A stretch of DNA of 64,000 nucleotides, from positions 33,052-97,051 of the forward strand of contig CAKSLQ010000010.1 of the NCBI GenBank assembly GCA_934467415.1. The letters run 5' to 3'. Shown piece after piece: positions 1 through 8,454 of the stretch. How positions within the stretch are numbered: the stretch's first letter is position 1; each line of letters begins with the position of its first letter. The notes under the pieces are model-generated. The model had not been told where the DNA came from, did no database searches, and saw only the letters and a list, made by a program, of their open reading frames with translations. The position numbers were made by a program, and so were the translations under genes. Source of the stretch: an uncultured Eubacteriales bacterium (GTDB lineage Bacteria > Bacillota > Clostridia > Oscillospirales > CAG-272).

Positions 1-1
1 C

Positions 2-967
2 GAGATCGGGTTCTACAAGTTCCTGCAATACACCTTTATGCGGCAGTGGAGCGCTCTACGCGCTTACGCCAATGCGCACGGGGTGCGCATCATCGGCGAC
101 CTGCCCATCTATGTTTCGCGCGACAGCGCCGACGTGTGGGCAAACCCGCGCGACTTCCTGCTCGATGAGAATCTTGCGCCGAAGCTGGTCTCCGGCTGCC
201 CGCCCGACGCCTTTTCGGCCGATGGACAGCTCTGGGGCAACCCGGTCTACGACTGGAAGTACCAGCGCGCGCACGGCTACGACTTCTGGTGCCGCCGCAT
301 CGCGCGGCAGGCGGATTTCTACGACGTCTTGCGCATCGACCACTTCCGCGGCTTTGAATCCTTCTATGCCATCCCGGCCGAGAGCAAAACCGCGGCGGTC
401 GGCACATGGGAAAAAGGCCCCGGCATATCGCTGTTTCGTGCGGTGAAGAAAAGGGTCACAGGCCTCGACATCATCGCCGAGGATCTCGGCTACATCACGC
501 CCGAGGTGGCCAAGCTGCTGGCCGACAGCGGCTATCCCGGCATGAAGGTGCTGCAATTCGCGTTTGACAGCCGCGAGGAGTCCAACTATCTGCCGCACAC
601 CTACAAAAGCGCCAATTCCGTGGTCTATGTCGGCACGCACGACAACGATACCGCCGAGGGCTGGATGCACACCGCCGCCCCCGCCGACGTCGCGTATGCC
701 AAGCGGTATCTGAACCTCACGCCCGCCGAGGGGTATGCCTGGGGCTTCATCCGCGGCGCGGCGTCCACCGTGGCGGACACCGCCATCTATACGATGCAGG
801 ATCTTTTGTCGCTCGGCAGCGAGGCGCGCATGAACACGCCGTCCACCACCGGCGGCAACTGGACGTGGCGCATGGAAAAGATGCCGCGCCCCGCCCTTGC
901 AAAGAAGCTCTACCGCCTCACCGCCGACTTCGGCAGATTGCCGAAAGAAGAAGCGGAAGAAGAATAA
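2..967 (+). CDS. malQ: 4-alpha-glucanotransferase (amylomaltase), C-terminal part
   Basis: Disproportionating enzyme of the GH77 family that transfers maltodextrin segments between alpha-1,4-glucans in the cytoplasm. The frame is open from the window edge, so the N-terminus and start lie outside. Recognisable family blocks are LRIDHFRGFESFYAIP (catalytic-Asp strand), IIAEDLGYITPEV (catalytic acid), and YVGTHDNDTAEGW near the C-terminus. The protein ends in an acidic EEAEEE tail. The TAA stop overlaps the first base of a palindrome (966-994) that probably ends transcription. Family assignment is firm. Confidence 0.95.
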   Translation, partial: EIGFYKFLQYTFMRQWSALRAYANAHGVRIIGDLPIYVSRDSADVWANPRDFLLDENLAPKLVSGCPPDAFSADGQLWGNPVYDWKYQRAHGYDFWCRRIARQADFYDVLRIDHFRGFESFYAIPAESKTAAVGTWEKGPGISLFRAVKKRVTGLDIIAEDLGYITPEVAKLLADSGYPGMKVLQFAFDSREESNYLPHTYKSANSVVYVGTHDNDTAEGWMHTAAPADVAYAKRYLNLTPAEGYAWGFIRGAASTVADTAIYTMQDLLSLGSEARMNTPSTTGGNWTWRMEKMPRPALAKKLYRLTADFGRLPKEEAEEE

Positions 968-994
968 GCAAAAAGCACGCCGAAAGGCGTGCTT
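966..994. repeat. 29-bp palindromic repeat, copy 1 (probable malQ terminator)
   Basis: A-rich lead followed by the stem AAAAGCACGCC / GGCGTGCTTTT with a GAAA-type loop, so it can act as an intrinsic terminator. An identical 29-base copy lies at 1581-1609, on the other side of the transposase gene. Confidence 0.85.
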
Positions 995-1018
995 TTCAAG
1001 CTGTCGGGAAAGCAAACT

Positions 1019-1579
1019 ATGGATAAAGAAAAGACACTTCCGAAAAGAAAAGAACTTCGCATAAAACAGCATGATTACAGTTCCACGGGTGCCTATTTTG
1101 TAACAATATGCGTGAAGGACAGAAAACCGATTCTTTCAACGCTCATCCAACCGGTAGGGGTCGGCGCCCACGACGACCCGCGAAACGCAGCATCACCCGG
1201 CGAACCGCAAATACGATTGACAGCCATCGGAAGAATCGTAGAAAAGAATTTGTTGTCCGGTGAAAATATACTGGGCGTGAAAATAGACCGTTATGTCATC
1301 ATGCCGGATCATATCCACGCAATTATTCTTCTCGATTCTGAGCAATATATCAAACGGAGGGACGGGTCGTCGAGGGCGCCGACCCCTACCAATGAAATGC
1401 TGCCGCACGTCATTTCAACTTTTAAGCGCTTTTGCAATAAGGAAATCGGCAGCAATCTTTTTCAACGCGGCTATATTGAGCATATTGTGCGGGATAAGGA
1501 AGACTACGAAACGCGGGCAAGTTATATTTCTGCAAATCCGGCACGAAGGTACTATAGAGAATATCATACAGAATGCTGA
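1019..1579 (+). CDS. Y1/REP-associated tyrosine transposase (IS200-like)
   Basis: Small single-strand transposase of the Y1_Tnp/RAYT type, which nicks DNA through a tyrosine and an HUH metal site. The HUH motif is visible as PDHIHAIIL, and the N-terminal signature GAYFVTICVKDRKPI and C-terminal block DYETRASYISANPARRYY are typical of RAYTs; the C-terminal helix holds candidate catalytic Tyr residues. About 186 aa from ATG 1019; an upstream in-frame start at 989 exists but sits inside the palindrome. Two inserts with VGVGAHDDP and GSSRAPTPT are encoded by an inverted repeat (1154-1180 and 1363-1389). Identical palindromes lie directly before and after the gene. RAYTs are usually domesticated single copies associated with dispersed REP palindromes. 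Confidence 0.88.
   Translation: MDKEKTLPKRKELRIKQHDYSSTGAYFVTICVKDRKPILSTLIQPVGVGAHDDPRNAASPGEPQIRLTAIGRIVEKNLLSGENILGVKIDRYVIMPDHIHAIILLDSEQYIKRRDGSSRAPTPTNEMLPHVISTFKRFCNKEIGSNLFQRGYIEHIVRDKEDYETRASYISANPARRYYREYHTEC
1154..1389. repeat. 27-bp inverted repeat inside the transposase gene
   Basis: The arm at 1154-1180 begins GTAGGGGTCGGCGCCC. The arm at 1363-1389 is its reverse complement with one mismatch in 27. The 182 bases between them encode the HUH core. A shorter form of the same motif (GTAGGGGCGGCGCC on the minus strand) occurs in the intergenic repeat near 14757-14773, so the coding arms look like an element incorporated into the frame. Confidence 0.75.
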
Positions 1580-1580
1580 A

Positions 1581-1609
1581 AAGCAAAAAGCACGCCGAAA
1601 GGCGTGCTT
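1581..1609. repeat. 29-bp palindromic repeat, copy 2
   Basis: Identical over 29 bases to the palindrome at 966-994 and in the same orientation. It starts 2 bases after the transposase stop. The pair brackets the gene as expected for a RAYT with its own REP sequences, or for a terminator copied on insertion. Confidence 0.85.
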
Positions 1610-1750
1610 CGGAGTGATGACAAAGGCCGGTAATCTTTTTCAGCCCCTCGGTGAGGGACGGCGAACGAGACGCTATGTGGCTCGCGGAGTTTTCCCATCG
1701 GAAAAGCCCCCTTTTTGTTTCATTCTACCATACGGCGCGGGTCTTGGAAA
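1610..1750 (-). promoter_or_regulatory. Orphan leftward promoter with RBS and start codon, copy 1
   Basis: Read on the minus strand: TTTCCA (1745-1750), 17-base spacer, TAGAAT (1722-1727), then AAGGGGGC and an ATG at 1698. The frame that follows has no recognisable product and runs into REP-type sequence (CCCCTCGGTGAGGG near 1645-1657). A related module stands at 5924-5980, where it leads into another broken frame. I see no intact gene in 1580-1883. Confidence 0.6.
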
Positions 1751-1756
1751 GATATG

Positions 1757-1786
1757 AAAAAAGCGTTCCCGAGGGAACGCTTTTTT
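1757..1786. terminator. Bidirectional intrinsic terminator
   Basis: Perfect stem AAAAAAGCGTTCCC / GGGAACGCTTTTTT with a two-base centre and T-runs on both strands. It is the distal part of the ~90-bp repeat whose second copy is at about 5924-6024, and it insulates the sigma-factor operon from upstream transcription. Confidence 0.8.
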
Positions 1787-1821
1787 GAATGTGTTTTCCA
1801 ATTTTGTTCGACGATCACATA

Positions 1822-1850
1822 TAGACAAACATGCTCATTTCTGCTATTAT
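1822..1850 (+). promoter_or_regulatory. Candidate promoter of the sigma-factor operon
   Basis: TAGACA, 17-base spacer, TATTAT, 33 bases before the TTG start at 1884. This is a housekeeping-type promoter; no obvious ECF-type autoregulatory promoter was recognised. Confidence 0.5.
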
Positions 1851-1883
1851 AAGAGCGAAAATTGATTAGGGCGGTGGAAAAGG

Positions 1884-2402
1884 TTGATCATTTACTTGCA
1901 AATGATTGAAACAGGCGAGGATAAGTCTAAGTTCGAGCAAATTTATAAAGAATACCGTGGCCTAATGTATCATGTGGCCTTTGCACGTTTGCACCATGCG
2001 GAGGATGCAGAGGATGTTGTGCATCATGCCTTTGTTAAAATCGCTGAGAATATTCGTAAGATTGAACCCGTCAGTACGCGGACAAAACGACTTGTGGTGA
2101 CGATTGTCGATAACCGCGTGACGGATCTGCTGCGTGCGCGGGGGAGACATTCGCCGCCTGTCTGTATAGATGACTTCGCAGATGTGCTTTCGGAAGAGGT
2201 TAGCGAAAATGGTCTCGCCGTGTGCATTTTTCAACTTCCGGATTTGCAACGGCAGATTCTGTGGCTCAAGTATAACCATGGGTACACGTTGCGTGAAATT
2301 GCAAAAATGACAGGTATCTCTCTTGCGTGCGCGCAAAAAACAGAGCAGCGTGCCAAGCAGAAACTGAAAGAAATGTATGAGAAAGAGGGCAAGAAAGAGT
2401 GA
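1884..2402 (+). CDS. RNA polymerase sigma-70 family factor (ECF-like)
   Basis: Small sigma factor of 172 aa with region 2 (FEQIYKEYRGLMYHVAF ... AEDAEDVVHHAFVKIAENI) and region 4 (LPDLQRQILWLKYNHG followed by the HTH LREIAKMTGISLACAQK), joined by a short linker; no sigma-1 or sigma-3. It should direct RNA polymerase to a small regulon. I use the TTG at 1884, preceded by GGTGGAAAAGG, because the sequence before the next ATG (1902) resembles starts I recall for related clostridial sigma factors. Its stop overlaps the GTG start of the next gene, so the pair is translationally coupled, as for a sigma factor and its regulator. Base composition is clearly AT-richer than the flanking genes. Confidence 0.85.
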   Translation: MIIYLQMIETGEDKSKFEQIYKEYRGLMYHVAFARLHHAEDAEDVVHHAFVKIAENIRKIEPVSTRTKRLVVTIVDNRVTDLLRARGRHSPPVCIDDFADVLSEEVSENGLAVCIFQLPDLQRQILWLKYNHGYTLREIAKMTGISLACAQKTEQRAKQKLKEMYEKEGKKE

Positions 2403-3085
2403 TTTGGGATGCCATGCTTCGCGAAGCCGCGTTACTATCTGAAGCGGCCTATGTGCGTCATTTTGAAAGCAGCAGTACCACTGCGGGCGTGCATGTTTTT
2501 TCGACCGAATTTGAAAAAAGCATTGCGAGGCTGAAACGGAGAACGGAGCGCCCGTTGTTTTACCGATTTTTGCGTGCCGTCGCCTCCGTTCTGCTGGCGC
2601 TTCTGTTTGCAGGAAGCGCGTGGCTGGCAGTGGATGCAGAGACCAGGACGGCATTTATAGGATGGATCAAGGACTTTTACGGAACTTATTTTGTGTACAG
2701 ATATGATGACAGCCCGCTTGAAAGCAAAGCATCCGTTAATTATCAGTTGACTTGGCTTCCTACTGGATATACGGAGTTTCTCTCCGATGAAATGAACGGC
2801 GAGATGCTCATCGTTTATGCCAATGAAGCTGGGCAGCTGCTGAAATTCAAGTATATTGACAGCCCGGATGCAATGAGCTGGTGGATCGACGCATCAAATG
2901 TGACGCGCAAGCAAGTAGCGGTCGAAGGCAATTTGGCCGACCTGCTGCTATCTGAAAGTTCGGATACTGCAAGCGCGATTATGTGGACGGATGCTGACGA
3001 CACGGCGTTCTACATTTCTGGCTTTTTGAACGAGGATGACCTTATAAAAATTGCGGAAAGTGTACGGGAAAGCAAAAAAGAATAA
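2399..3085 (+). CDS. DUF4367-like membrane protein, probable anti-sigma factor
   Basis: 228-aa single-pass protein. Residues 1-55 are charged and cytoplasmic, about 57-77 form a membrane segment (FLRAVASVLLALLFAGSAWLAV), and the rest is an extracytoplasmic domain with the DUF4367 pattern (LTWLPTGYTEF ... FYISGFLNEDDLIKIAESV). This topology and a GTG start overlapping the sigma stop (GTGA at 2399-2402) make it the likely anti-sigma partner, holding the factor at the membrane until an envelope signal is sensed. No zinc-binding HxxxCxxC motif was seen, so it is not a classical ZAS-type anti-sigma. The role is inferred from topology and position. Confidence 0.7.
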   Translation: MIWDAMLREAALLSEAAYVRHFESSSTTAGVHVFSTEFEKSIARLKRRTERPLFYRFLRAVASVLLALLFAGSAWLAVDAETRTAFIGWIKDFYGTYFVYRYDDSPLESKASVNYQLTWLPTGYTEFLSDEMNGEMLIVYANEAGQLLKFKYIDSPDAMSWWIDASNVTRKQVAVEGNLADLLLSESSDTASAIMWTDADDTAFYISGFLNEDDLIKIAESVRESKKE

Positions 3086-3146
3086 TTTTGTGTCCAAATT
3101 CCTCCTTTTGTATCGTATTAGATGAATGGAAAGGAGGTGAAGACAC

Positions 3147-3497
3147 TTGAAGAAAAAAGGTCTGTGTTTGTTAGTTGCAATCATTCTTTTGACAATCTCA
3201 ATCCTTCCGATTTCGTCGCGGACGATTGATTTTACGCCGACTATTGTATTTGATGGCACACGGGCAACATGTACGGTGCGGATAGCTGGAGACAGAGTGA
3301 CAGATACGATTTCGGCGACGATGAAACTGCGGCAAGGAAATACTGTGATTGACGAATGGAGTGGTTCTGCGTCCGGCATTTTGAAACTGGAAGAAACAGC
3401 AACTGTCAAAAGAGGAAAAAGCTATACATTGGTTGTCAATGCAACAATCAATGGCATAGCGCAGCCTACTGTAACAGTGGATAAGACAAATAATTGA
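3147..3497 (+). CDS. Small secreted protein of unknown function
   Basis: About 116 aa, TTG start at 3147 with a near-perfect AAGGAGGTGA site. An N-terminal signal peptide (MKKKGLCLLVAIILLTISIL) is followed by a beta-rich domain of about 90 residues, with alternating hydrophobics and a C-terminal VVNATINGIAQPTVTVDKT strand pattern, resembling a small Ig-like or fimbrial fold. I do not recognise a family. It lies 61 bases after the anti-sigma-like gene and 52 bases before the SpoIID-like gene, so it is probably co-transcribed. Confidence 0.65.
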   Translation: MKKKGLCLLVAIILLTISILPISSRTIDFTPTIVFDGTRATCTVRIAGDRVTDTISATMKLRQGNTVIDEWSGSASGILKLEETATVKRGKSYTLVVNATINGIAQPTVTVDKTNN

Positions 3498-3549
3498 GAA
3501 TGAAACAATCATATTCAATCCAGGTGTCAAAAGAGTTTTGGAGGTTTTT

Positions 3550-4689
3550 ATGAAAAATAAAGGAATTCAAACCCTCGCGCTTTTATTGTTTCTCGTATTC
3601 GCACTGACTGTTTTTGCGCCAACGGTGTTGGCTGTTTCCGCTCAAGCTGACTCTCTTGATGTCGTTTATCGCGTTGTGAAGGCAATGAATTCTCAGGATT
3701 GGGACACATACATTGCTTTGCAATGCATGGAAAATCAGCAAGACTATATTGCATTCCTTTCTAATCCGATTAATGCTGCAAAGCATATGGGATTGTTCAA
3801 CATCATTTCGGCAAAGGTTGTGGAAGTGAAAGAATTAGCACTGAATGATGTTGAGGCGTTTTCCCGGATCCAAATATATAAAGAGAAGTATCATCAAGTG
3901 GCTGCATATTATGTCGGCGTTAATTATAGTGTATATGAGGAAAGTAAGTATTATTTTAACGGTGTGAACTATGCCTTGGTCATTATCGGCGTTGAAAACA
4001 ATGCATGGAAGATCATCGAAATGTCGGATGCACCGATTGAAAGCCTTGTTCCAATGGGACTTGGTTTTGGAACAAATAGCGAAAATGTTGCCTTGAATAT
4101 TATTCATGCCAGAATCTCGGGAATAATAATCAATCCGAGTGGAGGTATTATAAGCAAGACAAGAACATTCCGCGCAGTATCGGATGATCATGGAAGACCG
4201 GATTTTGTGCGCGTATATCGTACTGCAACCGAAGTTGTTGAGAATGTTGATTACTATTCATATGTGAAAAATGTACTTCCAAATGAATGGTATACAAGTT
4301 GGCCCGAGGAATCTCTCAAGGCAGGCGCAATGGCTGTCAAAATGTACGGCTGGTATCACACATATCATCCGAAATGGGGTTCACTTGGGGCAGATGTGAA
4401 AGATACCTCGGTTGATCAGTGCTATGTGCCCGGCACTGAAAACGATGACGGAACGGCTGCAATCAACGCTTTGAACGGAATCGGCCTGGAAAACAGTGCA
4501 GGAAAGATATTTGAAACACAGTATTATGCGGGGACAAGAGATACATATGGAACCCAAAACAGCGGGAAAATATCTCAATGGGGGTCTAAAAAACTGGCAG
4601 AAGATGAATTCGGGTATCTTTACATATGCAGATATTATTATGATAACTCTAATAAATCGTCAGGGCAAGTGCGTACTTTTGCATATTGA
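3550..4689 (+). CDS. Secreted protein with SpoIID/LytB-like domain
   Basis: 379 aa from ATG 3550 (GGAGG five bases upstream; a TTG at 3538 overlaps that site and is rejected). Signal peptide at 1-30, then a ~150-residue domain (VVKAMNSQDWDTYIALQ ... IIEMSDAPIE) shared with the next gene. The C-terminal half is SpoIID-like: YVKNVLPNEWYTSWPEESLK corresponds to the YLKGVVPSEMP-W block with its conserved Glu, followed by LKAGAMAVKMYGWY and a late YYAGTRDTYG block. SpoIID is a lytic transglycosylase acting on denuded glycan during engulfment; LytB/amidase-enhancer relatives work outside sporulation. Here the setting is a sigma-factor operon, so a wall-remodelling or stress role is inferred. Confidence 0.72.
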   Translation: MKNKGIQTLALLLFLVFALTVFAPTVLAVSAQADSLDVVYRVVKAMNSQDWDTYIALQCMENQQDYIAFLSNPINAAKHMGLFNIISAKVVEVKELALNDVEAFSRIQIYKEKYHQVAAYYVGVNYSVYEESKYYFNGVNYALVIIGVENNAWKIIEMSDAPIESLVPMGLGFGTNSENVALNIIHARISGIIINPSGGIISKTRTFRAVSDDHGRPDFVRVYRTATEVVENVDYYSYVKNVLPNEWYTSWPEESLKAGAMAVKMYGWYHTYHPKWGSLGADVKDTSVDQCYVPGTENDDGTAAINALNGIGLENSAGKIFETQYYAGTRDTYGTQNSGKISQWGSKKLAEDEFGYLYICRYYYDNSNKSSGQVRTFAY

Positions 4690-4783
4690 TTTTCGCTCAA
4701 GCATATAGGTGTATGAAACAGCAATTTATTTCGAAGCTGTATCTCGCGCATGGCTTCGTGACTTTGAAACGATGGAGGGCTAT

Positions 4784-5827
4784 ATGAGATTGCGCAGAAG
4801 AGGGATTGTAGTGCTGTGCGTGGCAGTGTTGCTATTGTGCGCCGTTTCCGCACAGGAGGCAGGGCGTACACAGGCGGAAGATGTGTTGCTGTTGCCCACG
4901 CGCAAGATTGTATACAACGATGTCGAGCAGATTATGCATGATGTGGATGGAGTGCGAGTTTACCCGATTTCCTGCGGTGACACGACTTATCTGCCGGTGC
5001 GCGCGGTCTGTAATATGCTTGGCCTTGACATTAAATGGAACGGTGACACCGACACGGTGGACATTCGTAAAAACAGCGCGGATGGCGCACAGGAGACCGA
5101 AGTCGAGCATGCCGAGGCCGCAGAATTGATTTACAGCGCGGTGGATGCGATAAATGTGCAGGACTGGCATCGGTATGTGGATTTGCAGGTTGCGGAAAAT
5201 CGTCAAGATTACAGCAACTTTCTGGAATCACCCGACAATGCGAAAAATCATGCTGGGGTGTTCAATATTCTTTCTGCAAAGGTCGCCGAAATGAAAGAAC
5301 TGTCGGTGGACATTGCATCGGGGCTTACAGACATGGATGCATATCGGCAGAAGTATACGCAAGTTGCTGCCTATTATGTGGGCATGAGCTATACAGTTTT
5401 TCAGGAGACAAAAGATGCTTGGAACGGCGTGAACTATGTATTGGTGATTGCCGTGACGGACGGCGGCACATGGCGGATTGCGGAAATGTCTGATGCACCG
5501 ATTGAAATTCTGTTGGACAAGGGGGTGGGATTCGGCTCTGCTGATGAGCGGATTGCCTTGAACAGATTCTATTTGCGGACTGCTGCATCGGAAACCGATG
5601 CAGCAGTGCAGACGGTGCAGGCACTGCGACTGTCGGATCGCGTCATTCTGTATGACGGCGTCAAGCAAGTCATGCTTAATGCGGATGGGATGCAGGTTTT
5701 CCCGCTTTCCTTTGGTGACACCACCTATCTGCCAGTTCGCGCAATCTGCGACATGCTAGGACTACATGTTGCGTGGAGTGGTGAAACCAATACGGTTTTC
5801 ATTTCAGCTAAAACTACGACCAATTAA
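4784..5827 (+). CDS. Secreted protein with two copper-amine-oxidase-N (stalk) domains
   Basis: About 347 aa from ATG 4784 (GGAGGG just upstream); a GTG at 4709 gives a longer, less plausible N-terminus. A signal segment (GIVVLCVAVLLLCAVSA) is followed by a stalk domain (CGDTTYLPVRAVCNMLGLDI), the ~150-residue domain shared with the previous gene (INVQDWHRYVDLQVAENRQDY ... RIAEMSDAPIEILL), then a second stalk domain (FGDTTYLPVRAICDMLGLHV). Copper_amine_oxidN1 domains in Bacillota are wall- or envelope-associated non-catalytic modules. No enzyme domain is present, so it is probably a binding or scaffolding partner of the SpoIID-like protein. Confidence 0.72.
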   Translation: MRLRRRGIVVLCVAVLLLCAVSAQEAGRTQAEDVLLLPTRKIVYNDVEQIMHDVDGVRVYPISCGDTTYLPVRAVCNMLGLDIKWNGDTDTVDIRKNSADGAQETEVEHAEAAELIYSAVDAINVQDWHRYVDLQVAENRQDYSNFLESPDNAKNHAGVFNILSAKVAEMKELSVDIASGLTDMDAYRQKYTQVAAYYVGMSYTVFQETKDAWNGVNYVLVIAVTDGGTWRIAEMSDAPIEILLDKGVGFGSADERIALNRFYLRTAASETDAAVQTVQALRLSDRVILYDGVKQVMLNADGMQVFPLSFGDTTYLPVRAICDMLGLHVAWSGETNTVFISAKTTTN

Positions 5828-5926
5828 AGGTTTGGATTTCGGCGCATAGGTGAAAAATAAGCGCCGCAGCAGCTCGCGCTCGTCTTCCTGCGTGATTTCG
5901 TCGATCATCAGCAGAATCGGCAGCAT
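5804..5926 (-). pseudogene. Remnant of a leftward gene (5' end only)
   Basis: A 40-codon frame starting MLPILLMIDEITQEDERELL, placed directly behind a good promoter and an AAGGGGGTG site on the minus strand. After about 30 residues the frame runs into the 3' end of the stalk-domain gene and stops. The start loosely resembles short sigma-factor N-termini (compare IIYLQMIETGEDKSKFEQIY at 1884), but this is a guess. I read it as a gene truncated when the neighbouring operon arrived. Confidence 0.4.
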
Positions 5927-5951
5927 CGGAAAAGCACCCCCTTTTTGCTTC

Positions 5952-5980
5952 ATTCTACCACAGGAAAAAGTTCTTGGCAA
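5952..5980 (-). promoter_or_regulatory. Leftward promoter, copy 2
   Basis: Minus strand: TTGCCA (5975-5980), 17-base spacer, TAGAAT (5952-5957), followed by AAGGGGGTG and ATG 5926. Together with the hairpin at 5996-6022 it forms the second copy of the ~90-bp module seen at 1695-1786. Confidence 0.65.
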
Positions 5981-5995
5981 GATGCCCGGATATGC

Positions 5996-6022
5996 AAAAA
6001 AGCGTTCCCTGCGGAACGCTTT
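5996..6022. terminator. Hairpin of the repeated module, copy 2
   Basis: AAAGCGTTCC / GGAACGCTTT with an A-run before it, diverged from the copy at 1757-1786. The flank at 6041-6060 carries a separate palindrome, GCCTTCCCCAAAGGGGAAGC, of the REP-like type found elsewhere here. The stretch 5828-6222 holds no intact gene. Confidence 0.65.
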
Positions 6023-6175
6023 CGTGTGCGATCTGATCCAGCCTTCCCCAAAGGGGAAGCTGAGAGACGTATCGCGGCTCATATAGCTAAGCTAAATAGA
6101 CTACGGATGTGAAAAAGCTTTATCGCAGGGTGTCATCTGCTTTGCCGCGCCTTTTCTGCGGCAGAGATTCATAAT

Positions 6176-6208
6176 ACAAAAGAACACGCCTCCGGCGTGT
6201 TCTTTTGT
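6176..6208. terminator. gpmI intrinsic terminator
   Basis: Perfect 15-bp stem ACAAAAGAACACGCC / GGCGTGTTCTTTTGT with a three-base loop, 15 bases past the gpmI stop on the minus strand. Confidence 0.85.
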
Positions 6209-6222
6209 GTTATGATGCTTGC

Positions 6223-7875
<1,653 letters not shown>

Positions 7876-7913
7876 TTTATCTCCTTTTTTCATTCATTTT
7901 TATTCTACCTAAT

Positions 7914-7941
7914 AGTATATCCTTTTTTTTCGGATTTTCAA
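7914..7941 (-). promoter_or_regulatory. gpmI promoter
   Basis: Minus strand TTGAAA (7936-7941), 16-base spacer, TATACT (7914-7919), about 40 bases before the start codon. Confidence 0.65.
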
Positions 7942-7962
7942 GGGAAATCGTTAAATTTTTGC

Positions 7963-8454
7963 CTATTCCGTTTCGCCGCGGCTGAACAGCACGTTTTTCC
8001 CGGCGAGGGAGAGGATGCCGTAGCTCGGCTTGCCCGCGCGCGGCTCGCCGATGCTGCCGGGATTGAACAGGTAAATGCCGCTCGCAGAGTCGTATTCCTC
8101 GTGCGGGAGGTGCGTGTGTCCGAACAGCGCGATGTCCGCGCCCGCGCGGCGCGCGGCGGCGAGCAGTGCGCCCGTGCCGCTCTTGACATGGTACCGATGC
8201 CCGTGGCAGAGCAGGATATTGTGCCCCTCGACGGCAAAAACCGTCTCGTCGGGGCAGTCGCCGTCGAGAAAGGTGTCGCAGTTGCCGCGCACGGCGACGA
8301 ACGCCATGTGCGGCGCAAGGCCGCGCAGATATTCGATGTGGCGCACGCCGTCACCGAGGAAGAGACAGGCAGTGCAGTCGGTGTGCGCCGCGACCACGGC
8401 GGCGGCGCGGCGGACATTTCCGTGGATGTCCGAGAGAATGAGCAGCTTTTCCAT
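7963..8454 (-). CDS. YfcE/MJ0936-type metallophosphodiesterase
   Basis: 163-aa calcineurin-like phosphoesterase. The five metal-binding blocks are present in order: LSDIHGN (Asp, His), FLGDGVRH, VRGNCD, CHGHRYH, and FGHTHLPHEE. Proteins of this family hydrolyse phosphodiesters; the physiological substrate is generally unknown. The ATG shares one base with the TGA of the preceding sulfatase gene (TGATG at 8452-8456), so translation is coupled and both are read from the promoter at 10504-10532. Confidence 0.9.
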   Translation of the reverse strand: MEKLLILSDIHGNVRRAAAVVAAHTDCTACLFLGDGVRHIEYLRGLAPHMAFVAVRGNCDTFLDGDCPDETVFAVEGHNILLCHGHRYHVKSGTGALLAAARRAGADIALFGHTHLPHEEYDSASGIYLFNPGSIGEPRAGKPSYGILSLAGKNVLFSRGETE

